Source: Actinoplanes sp. TBRC 11911
Lineage (GTDB): Bacteria; Actinomycetota; Actinomycetes; Mycobacteriales; Micromonosporaceae
Assembly: GCF_012933445.1 (NCBI RefSeq)
Contig: NZ_JABBNC010000002.1
Span: 512,192-576,191, forward strand
Length of the DNA: 64,000 nt
Reading direction: 5' to 3'
Shown here: positions 47,001-54,396 of the stretch, piece after piece
How positions within the stretch are numbered: position 1 is the stretch's first letter
How the letters are laid out: every line of letters begins with the position of its first letter
The notes under the pieces: generated by a model
What the model saw: only the letters and a program-made list of their open reading frames with translations
What the model was told of the DNA's origin: nothing
Database searches by the model: none
Translations under genes and position numbers: made by a program

Positions 47001-49637
47001 GATCACACCGACGTGACCCCGGCCGCCGACGCGACCGCGCCATCGGCAGGCACGCCCACCTCGACCATCACCGACGCGCTCGGCCGCACGATCGAACTGC
47101 GCCGCTACCCGGGCACGAGCATCACCGGCAGCTCCTACGAGTCAACGAAGTACGCGTTCAACGAGAAGGGCGAACAGAGCAGCGTCACCGACGCGGCCGG
47201 AAACACCTGGAGCTATCGCTACGACCTGCTTGGACGAAAGATCTCCAGTACCGACCCGGACACCGGCACCACCAGTACCAGCTACAACGATGCCGGTGAT
47301 GTCACCAGCACCACCGATGCCAGGAACCAGACGCTGTCCTACGACTACACCCTGCCCGCCGGCTACGCCGACCCGCTCGGCCGTAAGACCGCGGAATGGC
47401 AAGGCGCCGTTGGCACCGGCACCAAACTGGCGACCTGGACCTACGACACCCTCGCCAAGGGACAACCGACGTCGTCTAGCCGCTTCGTCGGCACCAACGA
47501 GTACAAAAGCACAGTGCTTGGCTACAACAACCTCTACCAGGCCGCTGCGACGACCACGACGATTCCCGCGTCGGAGGGTGCTCTGGCGGGCAGCTACACG
47601 TTCGCCACGACCTACAACCTCGACGGCACGATGAACCAGCAGTCCATCCCCGCCACCGGTGATCTGGCCGCGGAGACTCTGAACTACAGCTACGACAGCT
47701 CGACCGCGCTTCCGTTCAGTCTCAAAACGGACTTCGGTGGCACCGTCAAACAGATCGTGCTCTCGACGCAGTACACCCGGTTCGGCGAACCGGCGGTCAC
47801 CACATTCGCGGACAGCAACACCTCGGCGTTCGCGCAGCAGTCGCTCACCTACGACGACGGCACGCACCGGCTCACCGAGGCCAAAGTGCTCAAATCCACG
47901 CCGTCGAACATCGTCGCCGACACCCACTACACCTACGACGCCGACGGCAACATCCTCAAGGCCGCCGACACCCCCACCGACGGTACCGCCGAAACCCAGT
48001 GCTACAGTTACGACGGCCTGCAACGGCTCACCAACGCCTGGACCCCGACCGACGGCGACTGCAACGCCGGCCCCTCCACGGCGAATCTGGGTGGCGCGGC
48101 ACCGTACTGGAAGTCGTGGACCTTCGACGGCGGCAACGGCGTCACCGGCACTACGAACAGCCGGCTGACCGAAACCACCCACACCACAGCAGGCGACACC
48201 ACCGTCACCTCCGCCTACCAGCAGGCCGGACACCCGCACGGCGTCAGCAACACCACGAGCAGCGACGGCACAACGGCGAGCTACAGCTATGATGCCGCCG
48301 GCAACACCAGCAGCCGCCCGGGTAGCGACGGGCAGCAAGCCCTGACCTGGGACGCCGAGAACCATCTCAGCACCCTGACCGAGGGCACTAACCATTACAG
48401 CTACGTCTACGACGCTGACGGTAACCGGCTGATCGCCCACGACCCGACCGGCACCACACTCTACATCGGCAACGTGGAACTTCGGCTGTCTACCAGCGGC
48501 GTCAAGACCGCCCAGCGCTACTACACCTTCAACAACCAGACGGTAGCGCAACGTACTGCGGCTGGCCTGCAGTTCCTGACGTCCGACCCGAACGGCACCA
48601 GCACCATCGCGATCGACGACACTACCGCTCAAGACACCACCAAGCGTTACCAAGACCCGTACGGCAACACCATTGGGCCAGCGGTGACCTGGGCCGGCGC
48701 CAAGTCTTTCGTCGGCGGCGACCAAGACCCCACCGGCCTAATCCACGAAGGAGCCCGCGAGTACGACAAGGCGCTCGGCGCCTTCATCAGCCGAGACTCC
48801 GTCGTAGACCCCAAAGATCCACCGCAGATGAACGGCTACGCCTACGCCGGCAACAATCCGGTCGTGCACTCCGATCCGACCGGCCTGCGTACCGACCCTT
48901 TCGCCGACGTAAACGGCAACACTGCGCCGATTCCCAGCTACAACGTGCCCGCGCCGGGACACAGCACGTATCACGATCCGTCACGAACCGACCCGCATCG
49001 TACCTACAACTTTCCGGTGCCTCCTCGGCGTAAGCACAATCACCCAGGCGCGTACGATTTCATGCTCGACTGGATGACCGCCGAGATCAACCGCAACAGC
49101 AGGAGCCGCGACGTACACGGTATCGTACGAGAGAACTGGTTTGCCCACAATACTGGCCTGCCTCAGTTCAAGGAGGAGGCACTTTTCCAATGGGCGGCTC
49201 TGGTCGGCGCAGGGAAAAAGTGGGACCACAAGAGCAAGATCATCGCCATGTTGGGAATGGACCCAGATGACAAGCACGACCGGTACACGGAGGTCCCCGG
49301 CACCGGCGAGCGGGTATACTTCGACATTTGGTCCAATATCCACTATGGTTATGTTGGCAGGAAAATTGGATTCACTGCAGCGGAATTGCAGGCTGGTGCA
49401 TCAGGTGGCGCAACCGTGCCCGGCGTTGGAAAGCTTGCGAAGTACGTCCACTCTTCCAGCACGGGGCTGACCGACAGCGGGGACATCCAGACCGTCCAAA
49501 TGGGTATAGCCTTGGCGGACGAAACCATTGGATCCGGCGGCCGGTCGCTAACTAGGGACGATCTGGATCAAATGATTCGCGGCAACATGGCTACGCTAAG
49601 TGCCCTGGACGATTACCACGTAACTCCTGTTGAATGA
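43824..49637 (+). CDS. RHS-repeat polymorphic toxin copy 2, body with polymorphic toxin type 44 tip
   Basis: A 1937-residue frame continuing RHS copy 2 after the frameshift (KTGKINLAVNYKTFRAAYGA matches KIDLTVDYRTFRRAYGA of copy 1). It carries the same N-terminal domain and YD repeats, and the core ends GLIHEGAREYDKALGAFISR then DPTGLRTD near residue 1690. The tip is unrelated to copy 1: WMTAEINRNSRSRDVHGIVR, EEALFQWAALVGAGKKWDHK and YFDIWSNIHYGYVGRKIGF match the polymorphic toxin type 44 family, whose biochemical activity I cannot state. The GTG at 43824 has no ribosome-binding site and no signal peptide, so without correction the product would not be exported. Confidence 0.85.
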   Translation: MPSQTKTGKINLAVNYKTFRAAYGADWSSRLRLVQLPDCAATSPGAASCQPISLPFHNDSAASTITATVGLAATGATTLALTSGPSGDAGDFTATPLKASSTWSGGDQSGEFSWSYPMRVPPAQGGPEPDVALNYSSTSVDGEMAASNNQPGWVGEGFSYQPGSIERNFKSCSDDVGGTATNTKKTGDLCWGTNNATLSMPGHAGELIRDDGDGHWSLKDDDGSKVELLTGASNGDNDGEYWKVTTSDGTQYFFGLNHIAGWATGNPTTNSAYTVPVFGNNPGEPCYNATFASASCMQAWEWNLDYVVDTHGVTMSMWYTPETNKYARNLTNSSISTYTRGGTLTRIDYGTDQHTGGKDSDLSVKAPYKVDFTTADRCVTAGSTCVSSTPSNWPDTPWDQSCTSTTSCSDFSPTFFSQKRLDTVQTSVWNASTSAYVPVEKWTLHQTYPDPGDSTRAGLWLSSISHTGLYGGTATLPDVQFTGIQMANRVDTGTDQTAPMNWWRIASVLTETGDLIGVTYSGRECVAGSTPAPDANTSSCYPVLWTRPGETSPRIDWFNKYRVTVVSENDQTGGAPRVLTTYSYGKPAWHYDEDNGLVPVSRKTWGQFRGYDTVTTTVGDTGDTKTSTTVHYFQGMNGDKTSSGTRSVQVTDSTGAKVDDDNAYAGMKRETITFNGPGGAEVSGEIDDPWKSAAVATRTTNGVTVSAYRTAIAATHSRTDLDGGRAPQRTETDTTLDAFGMPTQVWDKGDITKPADDTCTITTYNRNTGANILDTVGRTQKYAKPCGTTPASQDDVISDVENSFDGQAYGTAPTKGDITTEQTAKAWTSSSITWLTTATSVYDAYGRVTDATDVRGDHTLTAYTPATGGPVTSQKTTKNPLGWTTTEEIAPGYGLTTGEVDENNKRTDTTYDPLGRQTAIWTPTRSKAAGVTANATFSYQIGQSAPSVVTTNELDALSTYVPTYALYDGLLRQRQTQKLAPGGGRTITDTFYNSLGDTVKESGPYYNSDNPGTTLFPAPIDQNIPAQTLTTYDGAGRAIRSAFVSNGFTQWHTTTAYGGDHTDVTPAADATAPSAGTPTSTITDALGRTIELRRYPGTSITGSSYESTKYAFNEKGEQSSVTDAAGNTWSYRYDLLGRKISSTDPDTGTTSTSYNDAGDVTSTTDARNQTLSYDYTLPAGYADPLGRKTAEWQGAVGTGTKLATWTYDTLAKGQPTSSSRFVGTNEYKSTVLGYNNLYQAAATTTTIPASEGALAGSYTFATTYNLDGTMNQQSIPATGDLAAETLNYSYDSSTALPFSLKTDFGGTVKQIVLSTQYTRFGEPAVTTFADSNTSAFAQQSLTYDDGTHRLTEAKVLKSTPSNIVADTHYTYDADGNILKAADTPTDGTAETQCYSYDGLQRLTNAWTPTDGDCNAGPSTANLGGAAPYWKSWTFDGGNGVTGTTNSRLTETTHTTAGDTTVTSAYQQAGHPHGVSNTTSSDGTTASYSYDAAGNTSSRPGSDGQQALTWDAENHLSTLTEGTNHYSYVYDADGNRLIAHDPTGTTLYIGNVELRLSTSGVKTAQRYYTFNNQTVAQRTAAGLQFLTSDPNGTSTIAIDDTTAQDTTKRYQDPYGNTIGPAVTWAGAKSFVGGDQDPTGLIHEGAREYDKALGAFISRDSVVDPKDPPQMNGYAYAGNNPVVHSDPTGLRTDPFADVNGNTAPIPSYNVPAPGHSTYHDPSRTDPHRTYNFPVPPRRKHNHPGAYDFMLDWMTAEINRNSRSRDVHGIVRENWFAHNTGLPQFKEEALFQWAALVGAGKKWDHKSKIIAMLGMDPDDKHDRYTEVPGTGERVYFDIWSNIHYGYVGRKIGFTAAELQAGASGGATVPGVGKLAKYVHSSSTGLTDSGDIQTVQMGIALADETIGSGGRSLTRDDLDQMIRGNMATLSALDDYHVTPVE

Positions 49638-49674
49638 AGTTCTAGGCGTATCGTATCGGCCCGGGTGAGATCAA

Positions 49675-50253
49675 ATGACGTTTAAGAAATCGATACTCAC
49701 GGTATTTGCAGGCGTCGTGCTTGTAGGCGTCGGTGCAGGGGTATTTGTGCTCACCCGGGATGATGGCCAAAGCTCGCCACAAAACACGCAAGCGTCAACG
49801 TCGCTGCTTCTTGGGACGGACGATTGGGGTAGCTCCCTTGACGACGTGTTTGACGTCACAGTCGAGACTTCCAGAGTTACCGATCAAGTTTCGAAGGACC
49901 TGACAATTGTGCGTATATGGAGAGGCAAACTTGGGTTCCAACTAAAGCAGGGCGTTCAGACTCAGCCGACGGTCAAGAAGGCGGTCGATGCATTCAAATA
50001 CAACGATCCCGGACCAAGCCTCCGTAAACATCTCGGTGGTGCCGACCCGATCAGTACGGCAATGGCCGCACACGCCGACGAGGGAATCGGTTACTGCGTT
50101 CCCGAAGGGGCGGGGTGTTACACAATCAGCTACACGCTTCGCTATGGCACCCACATCATCAATCTCAATCTCTACAAAGAGGCTGAGAATGAGCATTCCG
50201 CCGAAGTCTTCCTGCAAGAACTCGACAAAGCCGTTAACGAGCGGCTTTCGTAA
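49675..50253 (+). CDS. Membrane-anchored candidate immunity protein for the toxin-44 RHS
   Basis: A 192-residue protein with one N-terminal membrane helix (ILTVFAGVVLVGVGAGVFVL) and a soluble domain that should face outside (LLLGTDDWGSSLDDVFDVTV, then EGIGYCVPEGAGCYTISYTL with a likely disulfide, and a C-terminal helix VFLQELDKAVNERLS). I do not recognise the family. Its place 37 nt after the RHS gene, its small size and lower GC are typical of immunity genes. An extracytoplasmic anchor would suit a toxin neutralised outside the cytoplasm; this is inference. GGTGAG precedes the ATG at 49675. Confidence 0.75.
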   Translation: MTFKKSILTVFAGVVLVGVGAGVFVLTRDDGQSSPQNTQASTSLLLGTDDWGSSLDDVFDVTVETSRVTDQVSKDLTIVRIWRGKLGFQLKQGVQTQPTVKKAVDAFKYNDPGPSLRKHLGGADPISTAMAAHADEGIGYCVPEGAGCYTISYTLRYGTHIINLNLYKEAENEHSAEVFLQELDKAVNERLS

Positions 50254-50299
50254 CGCCCTAAGCGATGTTTCGTAATTCGGTGTAGGTGTTGCCTGGCAA

Positions 50300-50845
50300 C
50301 GGTCGCGGGTCAGCCGGCCAGAGCGATGTTGTGCAGATGCGCTATTCCGGAGGCGGTGACTGCCAGGGTGGATCCAGCGCGGCGCTAGTCGCGCGGGATT
50401 TTGTAGGTCTTCAGCCGGGCAAGGCGTGTTCGACACGAGCGGGGACTTTGCGGTGGCCTTTGTTGTACTCCTGTTTCCAGGCCGTCAGTTCGCTGCCGTC
50501 ACGAGGTTTGCGGTACGGGATGTGATCACTTCGGGGTTGCTGCGGTAGCCGCCGTCGGCCATCACCTCACGTCCGGCCAGTAGGTGGTTGATGCCGCTGC
50601 TGCGATAGACGATGGTTTCGTTGCGGTTGCCCGGTTGCGGCTCACCCAACGCGATGACCAGGCGGGTGTTGGCGTCGATCGCGACTTGCAGGTTCGCCGA
50701 GTAGCGGTAGTTCTTGCTGGGTGCGGCCAGCCGGTGGGCGCGGGTCGGGATCAGCGTGCCGTCGACGATCGCGATCTGGCCGTTGGGCCGGCGGCGTACG
50801 GGCCGGGCGGTCGGCAGGTGATCGGCGAGCGCGGCAGGGTTGGGC
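50300..50845 (-). pseudogene. IS5-family (DDE) transposase remnant
   Basis: Read on the minus strand, three frames carry pieces of one DDE transposase: GQIAIVDGTLIPTRAHRLAA and NYRYSANLQVAIDANTRLVI with first Asp, GREVMADGGYRSNPEV with second Asp, then after a frameshift near 50525 YRKPRDGSELTAWKQEYNKG and ARVEHAL with the Glu, and after another near 50420 RLKTYKIPRD. The N-terminal third is missing. Two frameshifts and the truncation make it inactive. Confidence 0.75.
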
Positions 50846-50876
50846 CTTCAGAGTCGAGCTGCTGGTTTAGTCACCT

Positions 50877-51530
50877 TTGCTCGTACCGGAGGCCCTTCCT
50901 CATGTCATGGCGCCACGCCGCACGCAAGGGCGATCATCGATCTTCAACCAGCGCACGCATCGCTCCGCCAGTTATTTACCAGGGTCTCACGCCTGGCGCG
51001 GCGGCAGCGCGATCTTCGACGAGGGCAATCTCGTGTCACATGCGGGGTTGGTCCCGCTCTTTGGGCTGGCCGAACGCACGGGCCTTTCGGCTCTGCTGGA
51101 CGAGCACGTGCGGTTCGCCGATGAGCGGATCAAGTCCGGGGCGGCGAACGCGAGCGCGAAGCTGACCGCGATCATCGCGGGAATGGCCGCCGGGGCCGAC
51201 AGCATCGACGACCTGGAAGTCATCCGCGCCGGCGGAATGCGTAAGCTGTTCGACGGCGTGTATACGCCGGCCACGCTGGGCATTCTGCTACGCGAGGTCA
51301 CCCACGGCCACACCCGGCAACTGTCCGCCGTGCTGCGCCGGCACCTGGCCGCTCTCGCCGAAGCGACCCCGGTCCTGCGTAACGGGCTCGCGCTGTCCCT
51401 GTCGGCGCTGTGGATGCAGGTCGGTGGGGAACTGGAGAAGCTGGTGTACTCCGACTTTTCACCGGTGATCGGGCGGGCGAAGGTGCGGCCCGCAAATCGA
51501 GGGGAGCTGGCATGGACGTGGAGCCGATGA
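50877..51530 (+). pseudogene. IS1380-family transposase, N-terminal fragment
   Basis: The frame encodes EGNLVSHAGLVPLFGLAERT, then LLDEHVRFADERIKSGAANA, SAKLTAIIAGMAAGADSIDD and GGMRKLFDGVYTPATLGILL, characteristic of the first 130 residues of IS1380 transposases. The catalytic DDE domain is absent: after HLAALAEATPVL the frame enters unrelated sequence. The 5' part is also unlike the family. This is a truncated, inactive copy abutting the IS5-like remnant. Confidence 0.8.
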
Positions 51531-51853
51531 CCCTCATGCAGGAAATCCTTGACCGGTTCACCACAACCGCGAACCGTCACAAGGTCCCTGACGATCTGAT
51601 CACGACCTACCAGGACCGGTTCGTCCGCAACGGACGGCAATACCAGGACGGCTTCGTAGCGGCGGCATTGAGCCAGGCCGTGCTGCGGCTAGCCGACGAG
51701 CACACGCAGATATGTGCCGGCGGTAGTTGCGCGGCGTGCGAGGACCTGCGCCACGCGCTGGCGGCCACGGTGGTGCGGCTGCGGCTCATGCAGACCAAGG
51801 AGTTGGAACGGCGGGCGGGCAGGGGGTTCCTTCGCCGGTGGCTGGGGCGCTAG
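51512..51853 (+). CDS. Small hypothetical protein
   Basis: A 113-residue protein beginning MDVEPMTLMQEILDRFTTTA, helical, with a cysteine cluster (CAGGSCAACEDLRHA) that might bind metal, and a basic C-terminus (RRAGRGFLRRWLGR). GGGGAG is 5 nt before the ATG at 51512. No family is recognised. It follows transposase debris and converges with the regulator downstream. Confidence 0.6.
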   Translation: MDVEPMTLMQEILDRFTTTANRHKVPDDLITTYQDRFVRNGRQYQDGFVAAALSQAVLRLADEHTQICAGGSCAACEDLRHALAATVVRLRLMQTKELERRAGRGFLRRWLGR

Positions 51854-51881
51854 CCGCAATGCCGGGCCGACGAGCAGCGCC

Positions 51882-53276
51882 TCAATGCACGCCGATCCTT
51901 ATGGCGAGTTCCCGCAGTGCTGCTGGGGTGGCGGTGGGCGCGATGATCAGAGCGGCGACGAGCTCGCGGACGGAGGATCGGTTGACCTCTTCTGGGGCGT
52001 GGCTATCGGCGGCGAGTAGAGCGTGGGCGGCCTTGTCGGGTCGGCCGTGGCGGTTCCAGGCGCGGGCGGTGTCGACGAGGTAGCGGCCGTAGCGTTCGGC
52101 GGTGGGTAGTTGGTCAGGTTCGACGGCGGCGGCGTGGGTGAGGGCTCGTCCGGTGTCGCCGAGTGTGGTGTAGACGCCGATCTTGTAGATGTTCACGCCG
52201 GAGGCGCTGAATGGGATGACGCCTGGGGTGACGATGTTGCCGAGCCGGTCTGCGGTGCTGGTGGCCTCGGTGATATAGGTGTCGGCGTCGCCGGTGTTTC
52301 CTGCTTGGGCGCTGGTGTAGGCGGCGGTGCAGAGCAGGCTGCCGTATGCGCCGATCAGCTGAGGGGTGGCGTCGCTGCGGTCGGCACCGAGGTTTGCGGC
52401 GGTGCTGGTGAGCAGGTTCAGGGCTCCGGTGTGGTGGCCGTCGCGGCGCATGGTGATCGCGAGTACGTGGACGGCGGCGGTGATGGTGAGTCCGTCGCCG
52501 GATTCCCGGGCTGCTGTGAGGCCTCGGTCGGCCATCGTGAGGGCGATGGCGTCGTCGCCGTATTTGGTGGCCAGTGATGAGGCGATGCCGTACGCGCGGG
52601 CGAGCATGCCGGCGAGAGATTCTTGTGGGTGCCCGGTTGTGGCTGTGCGGGAGGCGTGCAGTCTGGCGAGTAGGCGAGGCAGAGCATGCGCCAGGTCGGC
52701 ATATCGTGCGTCTTTGTAAGCGCGGGTCGCGGCGGCTAGGTCAGCGCTGGCCCGGCTGATAGGCAGCGGGTCTACGGGCATGCTCTGCGCGAGTAGGAGC
52801 TGCTCCAGGCATGCTTGAGCGGGTGCCGCCGTTGCCGGGTTGGCGCTGCTGAGACCTGCGATGGCCGCTGTCGCGGCTCCCGCGCTGGTGAGCAGGGTGC
52901 GTCGTTTCATCGGATCACCGCCTCCTGTGGGCACAGTAGCGGGCCGGGCGGGGTCGCGTGGTGAGCCATGGCCTGGGTGACGCTCGTGTCGCTGTGTCGG
53001 GGCAGTCAGTCCGAGGAATTCGTGGGGAATGCTCATGACTTGGGCGAGGTGACGGCGGACTTCGATCTGGTCGATGGGCGGACGACCGTTCTCGATTCTC
53101 GACATGGTCGATGTGGAGTAGCCGCACAGGTCGCCTGCCTGGCCCTGCGTCAGGTGGGCTGCTTGGCGGATCTGGCGGATGACCGAGCCCGGTTTTTGCT
53201 GCTCGACCGCTGTCTGGAACGACGGCGATGTCCACACCGGATGGGTGGCGTCGACGAGAGGGCGAACCGCGTCCAT
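51882..53276 (-). CDS. XRE-type HTH regulator with TPR-like C-terminal domain
   Basis: A 464-residue protein. A lambda-repressor-type helix-turn-helix lies at about residues 30-90 (IRQIRQAAHLTQGQAGDLCG, then YSTSTMSRIENG). An unusual middle segment MKRRTLLTSAGAATAAIAGL at 123-142 resembles a twin-arginine signal. The rest is helical, TPR-like (TRAYKDARYADLAHALPRLL, RAYGIASSLATKYGDDAIAL, VDTARAWNRHGRPDKAAHAL). Similar multidomain regulators occur in actinomycete biosynthetic loci. It is divergent, with a 187-nt spacer, from the TauD-like gene, so it is the likely cluster regulator. Confidence 0.85.
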   Translation of the reverse strand: MDAVRPLVDATHPVWTSPSFQTAVEQQKPGSVIRQIRQAAHLTQGQAGDLCGYSTSTMSRIENGRPPIDQIEVRRHLAQVMSIPHEFLGLTAPTQRHERHPGHGSPRDPARPATVPTGGGDPMKRRTLLTSAGAATAAIAGLSSANPATAAPAQACLEQLLLAQSMPVDPLPISRASADLAAATRAYKDARYADLAHALPRLLARLHASRTATTGHPQESLAGMLARAYGIASSLATKYGDDAIALTMADRGLTAARESGDGLTITAAVHVLAITMRRDGHHTGALNLLTSTAANLGADRSDATPQLIGAYGSLLCTAAYTSAQAGNTGDADTYITEATSTADRLGNIVTPGVIPFSASGVNIYKIGVYTTLGDTGRALTHAAAVEPDQLPTAERYGRYLVDTARAWNRHGRPDKAAHALLAADSHAPEEVNRSSVRELVAALIIAPTATPAALRELAIRIGVH

Positions 53277-53463
53277 GGCCTGAAGGTAGCCGCTGGAGTG
53301 GATCGAGGCACGTCAGCGATTTTCAAAGACTGCAAACCGCGCCCAGTGCCTGCAACACCTCTGGGAAGACACCTATGCATAGGGCTTCATGGATTCATCC
53401 GAGGCTGGTTCGCGATTCCCGATGGCGCGGGCCGCCCATTCGAGCTACTGAAGGTAGGTCGCG

Positions 53464-54396
53464 ATGGAATTCGTGGATCCGGTCCGAGTTGTCGTGCCGA
53501 CCCGTCTCGCTCAGCTGCTGGCTCAGCGGTGCACGCTGCAGATGCAGGGATACCAGTGGGCTGCGGCGAACGTGGCCGCCGCCCGCAGTGTGCTGTCCGA
53601 GAACGCTGCGGGTTCTGTGGTCGCGGAGCTGGGGCGGCGGCTGGCCCGCTCGGCTGCCTCGACCCCGGGGTGGGCGATCGTGGCGCTGCCGGACCGGCTG
53701 GGCGACGAGGACCTGCAGCGCGCCGCGGCCGGCGTGCTGTCACTGCTGGGCCGGCCGTTTTATTCAATCAAGCAGGACGGCCGGTTGTGGATCGGCGGGG
53801 CGTCCTCGCCCGAGCGTGACGCGGCGTCGTTCGGCGGGCTCGGTGCCCAGGCGCTGCACGTGGATGCCCCGAATGTGCAGCGGGTGCCGGACTACACCAG
53901 CTTGTTGATTCTGCGTTCCGACCCGGCCGGCGGCGGCGCCTCGATCGTCGGTGACCTGCAGGCCGCGCTGGCTTCGCTCAGCGACGCGGATCGGGCAGTG
54001 CTGCGTCGGCCGGTGTTCTTCGAGGGGCAAGCCGACGGTTTGCTGGGTGTCGGTGATCCGCTGCTGCCGTTCCCGGTGCTGACCGACGCCGCCGATGGTG
54101 GACGGCCGTGGATCCGGTGGGCGGGCAAACTGCTCGGTGACTCCCGCAATTACGATCACCTGGCGGTGTTGCAGCGTTTCGCCGACGCATTGCAGCTAGA
54201 GGCCCGTAGTGTCGCTCTGGAGCGCGGGCAGCTGCTGATCGCCGACCAGCAGCGCATCGCGCACGGCCGCACAGCGCTCGGCCCGGTCTCGCCGGATGAT
54301 GCCCCGCGGTGCTTGCTGCAGGCCAAGGTCAGCTACGAGCCGGACGCGCCCGCGCAGCAGGCGGCCTCGGTAGGTGCCGGTGACCGCGATGTCTGA
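53464..54396 (+). CDS. TauD/TfdA-like Fe(II)/2-oxoglutarate oxygenase
   Basis: A 310-residue protein of the clavaminate-synthase-like fold. The iron facial triad is visible: H132 and D134 in QALHVDAPNV and H267 in DQQRIAHGRTALGP, with R269 in the position that binds 2-oxoglutarate in related proteins. It would hydroxylate, desaturate or epimerise a small molecule, probably an amino acid or amine. GAAGGTAGG precedes the ATG at 53464. It is the first gene of the row; the flavoprotein gene starts 8 nt inside its end. Confidence 0.85.
   Translation: MEFVDPVRVVVPTRLAQLLAQRCTLQMQGYQWAAANVAAARSVLSENAAGSVVAELGRRLARSAASTPGWAIVALPDRLGDEDLQRAAAGVLSLLGRPFYSIKQDGRLWIGGASSPERDAASFGGLGAQALHVDAPNVQRVPDYTSLLILRSDPAGGGASIVGDLQAALASLSDADRAVLRRPVFFEGQADGLLGVGDPLLPFPVLTDAADGGRPWIRWAGKLLGDSRNYDHLAVLQRFADALQLEARSVALERGQLLIADQQRIAHGRTALGPVSPDDAPRCLLQAKVSYEPDAPAQQAASVGAGDRDV

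Larger units (their letters stand above)
40526..48896 (+). repeat. LamG-RHS tandem duplication, copy 2
   Basis: Collinear homologue of 30046-38400. It begins abruptly inside the LamG gene (equivalent to about residue 227 of copy 1) and ends at the DPTGLRTD motif of the RHS core. Confidence 0.9.

Noticed and set aside
44706..47006. 766-codon open frame on the minus strand inside RHS copy 2
   Set aside because: Antisense shadow of a high-GC gene; the plus frame has clear RHS repeats, while the minus translation is low-complexity Gly/Val/Arg with no domain.
47142..48725. 527-codon minus-strand frame inside RHS copy 2
   Set aside because: Same reason: Gly/Val-rich antisense of YD repeats, no start signal.
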